In this document: one piece after another, positions 14,586 to 21,954 of the stretch
How positions within the stretch are numbered: position 1 is the stretch's first letter
How the letters are laid out: the number at the start of each line of letters is the position of its first letter
Position numbers and translations under genes: made by a program
Assembly (NCBI GenBank): GCA_007135805.1
Contig: SLID01000096.1
Coordinates: forward strand, 1 to 38,277
Length of the DNA stretch: 38,277 nucleotides
Origin: Candidatus Omnitrophota bacterium
GTDB lineage: Bacteria; Omnitrophota; Gorgyraeia; Tantalellales; Tantalellaceae
Reading direction: 5' to 3'
Notes under the pieces: generated by a model
What the model saw: only the letters and a program-made list of their open reading frames with translations
Database searches by the model: none
Told to the model about the DNA's origin: nothing

Positions 14586-16696
14586 GTCTCTCTCACCTCC
14601 TCATCCGCCCGGCAGGCTAGATCTACAAGAGCTTGGTAAACCTCATCGACCTTCACAGAACTCATGCATTTGAGCCCTCGGGAACACGAAGTCTTGTAGC
14701 ACGGGGAACATTTCATGTTTTTCCGCAATATCTTTTTTCCGGCACAGACCGGACTATGCCTGTCCGGATCAGTCGGGCCGAATATCGCCACGAAAGGCGT
14801 ACCCACCGCCGCCGCGATATGCATCGGGGCGCTGTCGCCCGTAAGAAGGGCGTCACATCTTTTCAAAAGACTTATAAGGCGTCCAATGTCGGTTTTTCCG
14901 ACCGCGTCCAGCGGTTTCGCGGAAGTTTTTTTAAAAAATTCTTGTGATATTTCAATATCATCCTCGACACCTATAGCCACCACACGTATACCTTTTTTCG
15001 AAGCCAGCGTATCAGCCAATTCCGCCATCCGTGAAACGCTCCAGTTCTTGGTTTTCCAGCGCTTTGAGGCCGAAACACTTATAGCTACCAGTTTCTGTCC
15101 GCTCTTAAGCCATCCCGAACTTAAGAATTTTTCGACCCACTCCTCTCCGGATCTCCCGCTCCAGAGTTCCAGACGTTCATCGACTTTTGTAACACCCGCC
15201 AAAGCAAGCACCCGTGATTGGTGCTCCACCGGGGACAAGCTCCCACCGGGAAGAGATACTTTCCTGTTCAGGAGAAAACTAAACTTACCGTTGTCATAAC
15301 CATACCTCTCGGGTATGGCCGCCAAAAACGCCATCAAGTGGCTTTTCCGGTTATTTTGCAGGTCTATGGAAATATCGAAATCTTCCGACCGCAGCCTCTC
15401 CAGAAAGCTGAAAAATCCTGTCCCTCTTTCTCTCCCTCTGATATCGCAGGTAATCACCTCGTCCACATACGGGCATCCTTCAAGCACTCCACTAAAACGA
15501 AAGTCCACAAGGACCTTTACGACCGCGTCTTCATACTTTTTTCTTATCGCCCTCAGAGAAGGAACACTCAGGATCACATCCCCCAGAGAACTTATTTTTA
15601 TGACCAGTACATTTCTCCGGCTGAGAGCTTCGGTATAAACTTCTAGTTCCCGTTCCAGAGAGTCCTTGAGGGAGTACCGCCGCTCCACCTGCTCGCGGGA
15701 CGTTACGGCTATTCTGTCCATAAGTTCCGCGTCTTCAGCGTACATTATTATCTTCTTAGCCATGTCCAGCGGATCCATGGGAGAACACAACAGGCCGGTC
15801 ACGTTATCGGAAACATTCTCAACAACGCCGCCCACACACGTAGCGACTACGGGAACTCCCCTCGCCTGAGCCTCTATAACAGTCCTGCCGAAGGCCTCCT
15901 GCGCGGTACTGGCCGATACCAGGACATCCAGTTCCCCCATAACAGAAGCGACTTCCTCGCCGCTATCCTTGATTTCCACTATCTTGTCAATACCCAGCCG
16001 CCTGGCGGTAAGCTCAAGGTCTTTTATATACTCGGGATTGGCCGAGGAAATATCTCCCATCATTATCGCTTGCACATTACGCATCTTGCGCGAGACATAC
16101 GAAACCGCTTTAAGGAAATCCTTGTGCCCTTTGATCGGGGAGTACCTGGCCACCATGCCGATCCGGAAGATCTTTTTCGCGCGCTCCGAAGGAGCGCTGA
16201 ACGAGAACTCTTCAAGGTCCACTCCTCTCGAGACTATGGCCATCTTCTGAGTACTTACGCCAAAATTCTCGTTCATGTACCGCGCCATGGTCGTGTTGGC
16301 CACTATCACCGTTTTCCCCCACCCCATAACCCTGCTTATGAGATGCCTCCTGTAATGCCCGTGAGCGGTTGTTATAAAAGTTTTGCGCGTCGACCGCGCC
16401 GCGAAGTATCCAGTAAGAGCCGGTATCCTGCTCCTGGCGTGAACTATATCGATGTTCTCTTTTTTTATTATTTTTTTCAATTTAAGATAGGAGTAGAAAA
16501 CATGGAACGGGTTTTTACGCCCTACAGGAAGAGTGTAATGCCTCACCCCGGCGGCGGACAGGCTCCTGACCAGACGGCCTCCTCCCGAGACGACGACCGA
16601 CTTATGGCCCTTAATGGCAAGGAAACGGGCCACTTCTACCGCGCTTTTCTCAACACCGCCCACATTCAATTCGGGCACCAGCTGAAGAACGTTCAT
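14573..16696 (-). CDS. Fused GT4-GT9 bifunctional glycosyltransferase
   Basis: This 707-residue protein joins two complete GT-B enzymes. Residues 1-358 are GT4: PELNVGGVEKSAVEVARFLA at the N-terminus, SRGVDLEEF, GMVARYSPIKGHKDFLKA, and the E-x7-E donor motif Glu267/Glu275 (EAFGRTVIE). Residues about 361-707 are GT9: RNVLVIKISSLGDVILSVPS, SVSASKRWKTKNWSVSRMAE and TGDSAPMHIAAAVGTPFVAIFG, with the terminal group CSPC-x4-C-x5-C. Essentially no linker separates them. One protein could add two successive core sugars. It follows the LpxL-ELM1 gene by 38 bases and overlaps the next GT4 gene. Confidence 0.9.
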   Translation of the reverse strand: MNVLQLVPELNVGGVEKSAVEVARFLAIKGHKSVVVSGGGRLVRSLSAAGVRHYTLPVGRKNPFHVFYSYLKLKKIIKKENIDIVHARSRIPALTGYFAARSTRKTFITTAHGHYRRHLISRVMGWGKTVIVANTTMARYMNENFGVSTQKMAIVSRGVDLEEFSFSAPSERAKKIFRIGMVARYSPIKGHKDFLKAVSYVSRKMRNVQAIMMGDISSANPEYIKDLELTARRLGIDKIVEIKDSGEEVASVMGELDVLVSASTAQEAFGRTVIEAQARGVPVVATCVGGVVENVSDNVTGLLCSPMDPLDMAKKIIMYAEDAELMDRIAVTSREQVERRYSLKDSLERELEVYTEALSRRNVLVIKISSLGDVILSVPSLRAIRKKYEDAVVKVLVDFRFSGVLEGCPYVDEVITCDIRGRERGTGFFSFLERLRSEDFDISIDLQNNRKSHLMAFLAAIPERYGYDNGKFSFLLNRKVSLPGGSLSPVEHQSRVLALAGVTKVDERLELWSGRSGEEWVEKFLSSGWLKSGQKLVAISVSASKRWKTKNWSVSRMAELADTLASKKGIRVVAIGVEDDIEISQEFFKKTSAKPLDAVGKTDIGRLISLLKRCDALLTGDSAPMHIAAAVGTPFVAIFGPTDPDRHSPVCAGKKILRKNMKCSPCYKTSCSRGLKCMSSVKVDEVYQALVDLACRADEEVRETSGF
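14596..14601 (-). promoter_or_regulatory. Strong Shine-Dalgarno deciding the ATC start of the GT4 gene
   Basis: AGGAGG (within AGGAGGTGA) lies inside the last codons of the upstream fusion gene. It is ten bases from the ATC at 14585 and about 100 bases from the first canonical in-frame start (GTG 14495), which has no ribosome site of its own. No other start codon in the useful distance is in the GT4 reading frame. Confidence 0.6.
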
Positions 16697-16734
16697 AGAA
16701 ATACAGATCCTTCCCGGACAACTTACACCCGCGC

Positions 16735-18687
16735 CTAAAAAAGGCGGTAAAGCTTTTTTCTTATCAAACTACCGTCCAGGGGCAGGACGGGGCGATCCGC
16801 ACTTTCAAGAGCCCGGCGCGCCCCATCAGCTATATCAACGGGATCCACCAGGGCCAGGTATCCCCGCTCCGCCAGACGCGTAGTGAACCTTTCATACTTG
16901 GTCATCTTCCGCGCGGCTTTTTCCGGCATGAACACCAGTACACGTTTCCCGGAAGAGACCGCTTCGGATACCATGGAAATACTTTCACCGGAGACCACCA
17001 AAAGGTCGCATTTTTCCATCATTTTCCTGACAGTCCCGGGATCTTTATCGGAACTACCCATCACCAGGGTCCCGGTCCTCGAGTACCCTTTGAGCGTCTT
17101 TTCCGCCGCATGTTCCGCTTCGCGAGACGTGCGTCGTGACGTCGTCACATGCAAATACCCGCCGGAACCGTCACAGAAAGCCATGGCCTGCCGGAGAACG
17201 GTCTCCACGATCCTGCCGGGCATCCTGAAATACTTATTTTCCCCTCCTATCAAAACTCCGACATCCAGTTTTCCCTTTCTGCCGGGAGGGCCTTCCCCGC
17301 TGATCCCGAAAGAACCCGCGCCTTCAGCCCCAACAAGGTTCGGCGCGAGTTCCGTAACAACAACATTACTCTGTTTTTCCGCCTCCACGCCTTTCTCCGG
17401 TCGTATATCGTGACGGGGTATGATGACCAGGTCGAATTTCCCGCGGAGCGCTCGGCCCGGATCCAGCACAACCACACCACGAGCGTAATTTTCTATCTTG
17501 AGCATCCGGTTAACAGACGAAAGTCCCGATCCTGTACTTATAAATATGTCAGCGTACTCGCTCAAAAGCGCCTCGCAACTTTGTTTCGCGAGCGCCCACC
17601 GCAAAAGCGCGGGCCTGCCCTGAAAAGCCGGACCGAAGAAGGGCGACAGTCCTTTGAAAACCGATCTCCGAAAAACGTTCTTGAAATCCACGCTCACCGT
17701 CTTGACGCGTATATTGTCGGGGTCGTGTCCTTCGCTTTCTCTGTATTTTCTTATCTCGCTCACCACAGCCATCGACTGGTTAAGATGCCCTTTTCTGCCG
17801 TCATTCAGAACAACAACTTTTTTAACCGGGTTCATCTTCCACTTCTTGTGCATCCAGAACCATTGAGTGGGATCCTGGCGTATATGTTTCTCCAGAAGCC
17901 GGTTATACTTTTCCATGTAGGGCACGATGTCGTCATTCTTGCCTATCGACATGATCTCTTCCAGTATCAGCTCGTGATAAGGCCCTTTTCTGCGGTGTAT
18001 GAACGCGGGTAAAATAAGCGCGCCTTCTTTCTGTGCCAGCCGGTAAGGGCCGATAGCAGTAGAGGCGGGGCGTCCGAAAAGCTCAAGAAGTTCACCGTGA
18101 ACTCCCGCGTTCTGGTCCGCCAGTATACCGACGCTACTACCCTCTTTCAGCACCCTTATAAGCCTTTTTATATCGGTCCCTTTCCTCACTACTATGCTGC
18201 CTTTGGATTCCCGAAGTTTATTGAAAAGTTCGTTGAGTTTTTTCAGTTTCTGGTCCCTGGCCAGCACATAAAGAGGGAAACCTTTGGCCGCGCTCACCGC
18301 GAGGCTCAGCTCCCAGTTTCCGAAATGCGCCGATATCAAGATCATCCCGCGCGGGTTCTTCGCGGCGCTCTGTATCCTCTCAAAGTTCGTAACATGGACA
18401 TACTTCTCTATATAACGGGCATCCACTTTTGTCATCGCGATAAGTTCCGCGAAGATCTGCGCCGCGTGCGTGTAAGAACCTCTGGCTATAACCCGTATCT
18501 CTTCCGGAGACTTCTCATGACAGAAAGACGCCCTTATGTTGGAATAAGTAACCCTCTTTCTTTTACCGCTTAACATGTAAAAGATCCCGCTCAGAGACCG
18601 CCCCAGCCAGAGATTGAACCTCATAGGCATAAAGTGCAGAAAGCGGTTAAGCAGAAGTATCGCGAAAGACACTATCAAGTCCAGCAA
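16735..18687 (-). CDS. LpxL-like acyltransferase fused to an ELM1/GtrOC1-type domain
   Basis: The start is TTG at 18687, placed by AAAGGAG seven bases upstream, giving 650 residues. Residues 1-286 are a late lipid A acyltransferase: hydrophobic N-terminal helix, catalytic HFGNWE (His121, Glu126), GILADQNAG, and the terminal DPTQWFWMHKKWK. Immediately after comes VVVLNDGRKGHLNQSMAVVS (near 291), the start of the ELM1/DUF1022 family, some members of which (GtrOC1) are putative LOS glycosyltransferases. GVLIGGENKYFRM and VSGESISMVSEAVSSGKRV fit that family's GT-B-like fold. The gene overlaps lpxK by 44 bases or fewer at its start. The two activities are inferred from the domains; the second is uncertain. 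Confidence 0.87.
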   Translation of the reverse strand: MLDLIVSFAILLLNRFLHFMPMRFNLWLGRSLSGIFYMLSGKRKRVTYSNIRASFCHEKSPEEIRVIARGSYTHAAQIFAELIAMTKVDARYIEKYVHVTNFERIQSAAKNPRGMILISAHFGNWELSLAVSAAKGFPLYVLARDQKLKKLNELFNKLRESKGSIVVRKGTDIKRLIRVLKEGSSVGILADQNAGVHGELLELFGRPASTAIGPYRLAQKEGALILPAFIHRRKGPYHELILEEIMSIGKNDDIVPYMEKYNRLLEKHIRQDPTQWFWMHKKWKMNPVKKVVVLNDGRKGHLNQSMAVVSEIRKYRESEGHDPDNIRVKTVSVDFKNVFRRSVFKGLSPFFGPAFQGRPALLRWALAKQSCEALLSEYADIFISTGSGLSSVNRMLKIENYARGVVVLDPGRALRGKFDLVIIPRHDIRPEKGVEAEKQSNVVVTELAPNLVGAEGAGSFGISGEGPPGRKGKLDVGVLIGGENKYFRMPGRIVETVLRQAMAFCDGSGGYLHVTTSRRTSREAEHAAEKTLKGYSRTGTLVMGSSDKDPGTVRKMMEKCDLLVVSGESISMVSEAVSSGKRVLVFMPEKAARKMTKYERFTTRLAERGYLALVDPVDIADGARRALESADRPVLPLDGSLIRKKLYRLF

Positions 18688-19690
18688 TTAAACTCTCCTT
18701 TCCTTCGGTTATATCGATCTGTATATTTAGGGCCAGGGAAATATCCTCGATACCGGACATGTCCAGGTCCCTCATCTTAACCAGGTCCTTGCGGGTCGTG
18801 ACAATATTGTCGATCCCCGATGAAGCGCGGTAACGGCTTATCTCGTCCAGATCTTCCTGCCTGTACTTGTAATGGTCCGGATAAAAGAACTTTTTTTCCA
18901 CAACACAACCCATCCGGGCCATGATAGAGTCAAGGTAAAGCGGGTCGGCTATGCCGCATACAAGACATACCTTGCGCCCTTCAACAACATCAAGCCCGTA
19001 GGAAGAGCCGGTCAAGTCACGGAAAGACACGGGAAGATGCCTTGAAAGCATAACGGGCTTCTCTCCGGACTCGGCGGCGACGCGCTCTTTTATGCTCCGG
19101 ATCTCCTCCGGGGTAAAACCGTCGACCTTTGTAATGACTACCATATCCGCCCTGCGTAACGCGTCATGGGGTTCCCTAAGCGCTCCGGCCGGAAAAATAA
19201 AACCGTTACCAAAAGGGGCTCTCGCGTCCACAAGCAGTATATTAAGGTCCCTCGCTAACCTCCTGTGCTGGAAACCGTCATCCAGTATGGCCACATCCCT
19301 GCCGTCACGGGCGGCTTTCAACACATTTTTTACCCTGTCCTGGCCTTTATAAACAGGCACTTCCGGAAGTTCATCGGCAAGCATCCTGCATTCATCGTTA
19401 CCATATCCTCTTGTCAATACCGCCGGCTTTCTTTTGGAAGCGGTAAAATGATCGGCTATAAATATTGTCATCGGGGTTTTTCCGGTACCTCCAAGCGTCA
19501 GGTTGCCCACACTGACGACAGCGATAGGCGCTTTGTGAACACGCCTTATTCCCGAACGGTATCCGGCGCGGACCAGATACACACCTAAAGCGTATAAGCG
19601 TGAAAGTATCCTGAGAAAAAGTCCCGGGGGTTTGCCGCCCGTTTCGCCCGAATGGCCCGGGATAAGCACCTCAGGACAAGAAAAAACCAA
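18647..19690 (-). CDS. lpxK: Tetraacyldisaccharide 4'-kinase LpxK
   Basis: LpxK phosphorylates the 4' position of the lipid A disaccharide at the inner membrane. I place the start at TTG 19690, eight bases after GGAGG. The GTG at 19699 overlaps that ribosome site and so is unlikely. This gives 347 residues. A membrane-associated N-terminal helix is followed by the Walker A-like loop GNLTLGGTGKTP (about 62-73), then TRGYG, LDDGFQHRRLARDLNILLVD and FPAGALREP, all LpxK hallmarks, with GIADP later. Its end overlaps the start of the acyltransferase fusion by 41 bases, a long overlap suggesting tight coupling. Confidence 0.95.
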   Translation of the reverse strand: MVFSCPEVLIPGHSGETGGKPPGLFLRILSRLYALGVYLVRAGYRSGIRRVHKAPIAVVSVGNLTLGGTGKTPMTIFIADHFTASKRKPAVLTRGYGNDECRMLADELPEVPVYKGQDRVKNVLKAARDGRDVAILDDGFQHRRLARDLNILLVDARAPFGNGFIFPAGALREPHDALRRADMVVITKVDGFTPEEIRSIKERVAAESGEKPVMLSRHLPVSFRDLTGSSYGLDVVEGRKVCLVCGIADPLYLDSIMARMGCVVEKKFFYPDHYKYRQEDLDEISRYRASSGIDNIVTTRKDLVKMRDLDMSGIEDISLALNIQIDITEGKESLIAGLDSVFRDTSA

Positions 19691-19691
19691 C

Positions 19692-20996
19692 TTAAACACC
19701 TCCGTGTTCCGCCTCGAAATGTCCCGGGTCGGAAATACAGCTCATTATGACCTCTACCGTTCTCTCAACCGCGCCGGAGTTCCCGGTAATGACGTCCCGG
19801 GACCTTTGTTCCATATCTTTCCTCTTCTCTTCGTCTTCGAGAAGCCGGGATAATACCTCCCCGAGAACCTCTTCTCCGGGAACCGTCAACGCCGCCCCGC
19901 TTTCCAGGAACGCCTCCGCGACTTCGCGAAAGTTGCGCATGTTGGGGCCGAAAACAACCGCTTTTCCCCATATACCCGCCTCAATAGGGTTCTGGCCGCC
20001 TTTTTTTGCCAAGCTCCCGCCTATAAATACCAGCGCAGCCAAACTGTATATATCCCTAAGATGCCCTATGGTATCCACTATCATCACATCGGCCCCGTCG
20101 ACAGTCCGAGAACACGGGGAAACTAAATCCGAAAAAAAACAGCATTTAAAACCCGCTCTCTCGGCGTATATCCTTACAGCGTCTTTTCGCTCTACGTGCC
20201 TGGGAGCTATTATAAACTTGATATCTTCGAACTTGCCGCGAAGCCCGCCGAAAGCGTCTATCAGATGTGTCTCTTCGGGAAAATGCGTACTGCCGGCCAC
20301 TATGGCCTTTTTTCCCGCGAGGAAAAGTTCTCTCACGCTCTCAACCTCGGGGGATATCCGGTCCGGACGTACCGCGTCGAACTTTATATTACCGGTAACA
20401 TGTACCGCTGAAGGCTCACAACCGAGAGTTTTGATCTTTTCGGCGTCCCGGTGAGTTTGAACACATACAGACGAAAGACACTTAAGCATTTTACGGGTGA
20501 TAAAACCGATCCTCTTGTAATTCCTGAAAGACCCGTCCGATATCCGCCCGTTGGCAAGTATGACAGGTATAGAACGTTTGGCCGCCTCCCGAAGCATGTT
20601 GGGCCATAACTCGGTCTCGACTATCACATACGCTCTCGGGTCCACTTTGTCAAGCACCCGGGAAACAACACATCTGAGGTCCACCGGATAGTAAAAAACC
20701 GCGTCAGCGCCGGAGGCGGCTTTTTTTATCATCTCGTTCCCCGTGGATGTGGTCGTGGAAATAACTACCGGGACATCGGGCATCACTTTTTTCATACCCT
20801 GTGAAATACGCGCCGCCACCAGAGCTTCTCCAACGCTGACAGCGTGTAACCACACGGGTTTTCTCAAGTGCGCGGCTTCAGCCGGAACACGCCCCAGTTT
20901 CTGCGAAAAACCTCTGTGAAACTTGCCCTTAAAGACCATTACCGGAAAATACAGGGTCATAAAAACAAGAAAGGAAATATCGTATAAAAATCTCAT
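19692..20996 (-). CDS. waaA: 3-deoxy-D-manno-octulosonic acid transferase WaaA (KdtA)
   Basis: WaaA transfers one or more Kdo residues from CMP-Kdo to the lipid A precursor at the inner membrane. The 434-residue protein has an N-terminal membrane helix (MRFLYDISFLVFMTLYFPVM), the catalytic Glu57 in WLHAVSVGEALVA, TTTSTGNEM, FYYPVDL, VIVETELWPNM, ANGRISDGSFRNY and, at the C-terminal half, GSTHFPEE, FIIAPRHVER and FIGGSLAKKGGQNPIEAG. These are the standard GT30 blocks. GAGGTGA precedes the ATG. How many Kdo units it adds cannot be predicted from sequence. It is the first gene after the probable xerC terminator. Confidence 0.96.
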   Translation of the reverse strand: MRFLYDISFLVFMTLYFPVMVFKGKFHRGFSQKLGRVPAEAAHLRKPVWLHAVSVGEALVAARISQGMKKVMPDVPVVISTTTSTGNEMIKKAASGADAVFYYPVDLRCVVSRVLDKVDPRAYVIVETELWPNMLREAAKRSIPVILANGRISDGSFRNYKRIGFITRKMLKCLSSVCVQTHRDAEKIKTLGCEPSAVHVTGNIKFDAVRPDRISPEVESVRELFLAGKKAIVAGSTHFPEETHLIDAFGGLRGKFEDIKFIIAPRHVERKDAVRIYAERAGFKCCFFSDLVSPCSRTVDGADVMIVDTIGHLRDIYSLAALVFIGGSLAKKGGQNPIEAGIWGKAVVFGPNMRNFREVAEAFLESGAALTVPGEEVLGEVLSRLLEDEEKRKDMEQRSRDVITGNSGAVERTVEVIMSCISDPGHFEAEHGGV

Positions 20997-21060
20997 TTAT
21001 CTGTTCACCTCTTCGCGCTGCCCGCGCGGACGTGGAGCATTTAAGCGCCGGCTCGTCTCG

Positions 21061-21093
21061 AAAAATATCCCAGACGGCGTCAAGCCCTGGGAT
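21061..21093 (-). terminator. Probable intrinsic terminator overlapping the xer stop codon
   Basis: On the minus strand ATCCCAG (21093-21087) pairs perfectly with CTGGGAT (21073-21067), with an inner GGC/GCC pair, and is followed by ATTTTT (21066-21061). The upstream arm is inside the last codons of the recombinase gene and the TGA stop (21082-21080) sits in the loop. The T-tract is five bases, so efficiency may be moderate. Position between the DNA-metabolism genes and the lipid A genes fits a unit boundary, but I see no clear promoter for waaA in the 60 bases that follow. Confidence 0.5.
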
Positions 21094-21949
21094 GCGCCGA
21101 CGAGTAAATCTCCTTGATACGCTGATCTCCCATGTGCGTATATATCTGGGTAGTCGAAAGGTTCTTGTGCCCCAAAAGTTCCTGGACACTTCTCAGGTCA
21201 GCGCCGTTATTTAAAAGATGCGTAGCGAAGGAATGCCTTATGGAATGCGGCGATATTTTCTCTCGGATGCTGAGTTGCCTGACATATTTGTCCACAATTC
21301 TCCGAACGCTTCTATCCGATATCCTGGCCCCGTTCTTGTTGAGAAAAACCGCCTGTGGGCCCGTTCTTCCTGACTTTTTGCCGTTCAGATATTCCCGCAA
21401 AGCCCTTTGAGCTTCTCCCCCCAGAAGCGCTATCCTTTCTTTCCTGCCCTTCCCCCTGAGTTTTACCACTCCCGCTATAAGGTCCACATCATCAGTATTA
21501 AGACCGACAAGCTCGCTGACCCTGGCCCCCGTTGAATAAAGGACCTCCATCATGGCCCTGTCCCTGACACCGAGCGGCATGTCGCGTGACGGCCTGGTCA
21601 CAAGAGCGGAGGTAGTCGCCACATCCATGAAAACCGGCAGTTTCTTGTCAATTTTGGGAGTGAAGACATTTCGCGAAGGATCGGAACTTATGTATTTTTC
21701 TCTCGACAGGAACCTGTAGAAAGATCGTATGGCCGATAGTTTCCTCACCACTGTCCTTTTGGAGTTTTCCCTTTTTTTGAGTTCAGCCAGGAACCTGCGT
21801 ATATCCAGATGACCCGCTTCTTCCGGCGGGACATTGTCCAGAAAAACGATAAAATCTTCTATATCCCTCCGGTAACCGCTGACCGTATGGTTTGAGAAAT
21901 TTTTCTCTATCTCCATGTAGTTGAGGAATTTTTTGAGAAGTCTGTTCAC
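21080..21949 (-). CDS. Tyrosine recombinase XerC/XerD family
   Basis: This is a site-specific recombinase of the Xer type, expected to resolve chromosome dimers at dif. The catalytic set is complete (numbered from the TTG at 21958, 292 residues): Arg146 in STGARVSELVGL, Lys170 in RGKGRKER, His238 and Arg241 in SPHSIRHSFATHLL, His264 in LLGHKNLSTTQIY, and nucleophile Tyr273. The N-terminal SAM-like DNA-binding domain is present. I use GTG 21949 (289 residues) because GAGG lies ten bases before it; TTG 21958, overlapping the topA TGA, is only one base from that site. XerC and XerD cannot be separated here. The neighbours topA and dprA suggest the housekeeping copy, not a phage integrase. Confidence 0.92.
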   Translation of the reverse strand: MNRLLKKFLNYMEIEKNFSNHTVSGYRRDIEDFIVFLDNVPPEEAGHLDIRRFLAELKKRENSKRTVVRKLSAIRSFYRFLSREKYISSDPSRNVFTPKIDKKLPVFMDVATTSALVTRPSRDMPLGVRDRAMMEVLYSTGARVSELVGLNTDDVDLIAGVVKLRGKGRKERIALLGGEAQRALREYLNGKKSGRTGPQAVFLNKNGARISDRSVRRIVDKYVRQLSIREKISPHSIRHSFATHLLNNGADLRSVQELLGHKNLSTTQIYTHMGDQRIKEIYSSAHPRA

Positions 21950-21954
21950 GATGA

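Noticed and set aside
21080-21949. Phage or mobile-element integrase
   Set aside because: Size, full Xer catalytic set and the dprA-topA-xer neighbourhood fit the housekeeping recombinase; no att site or phage gene is nearby.
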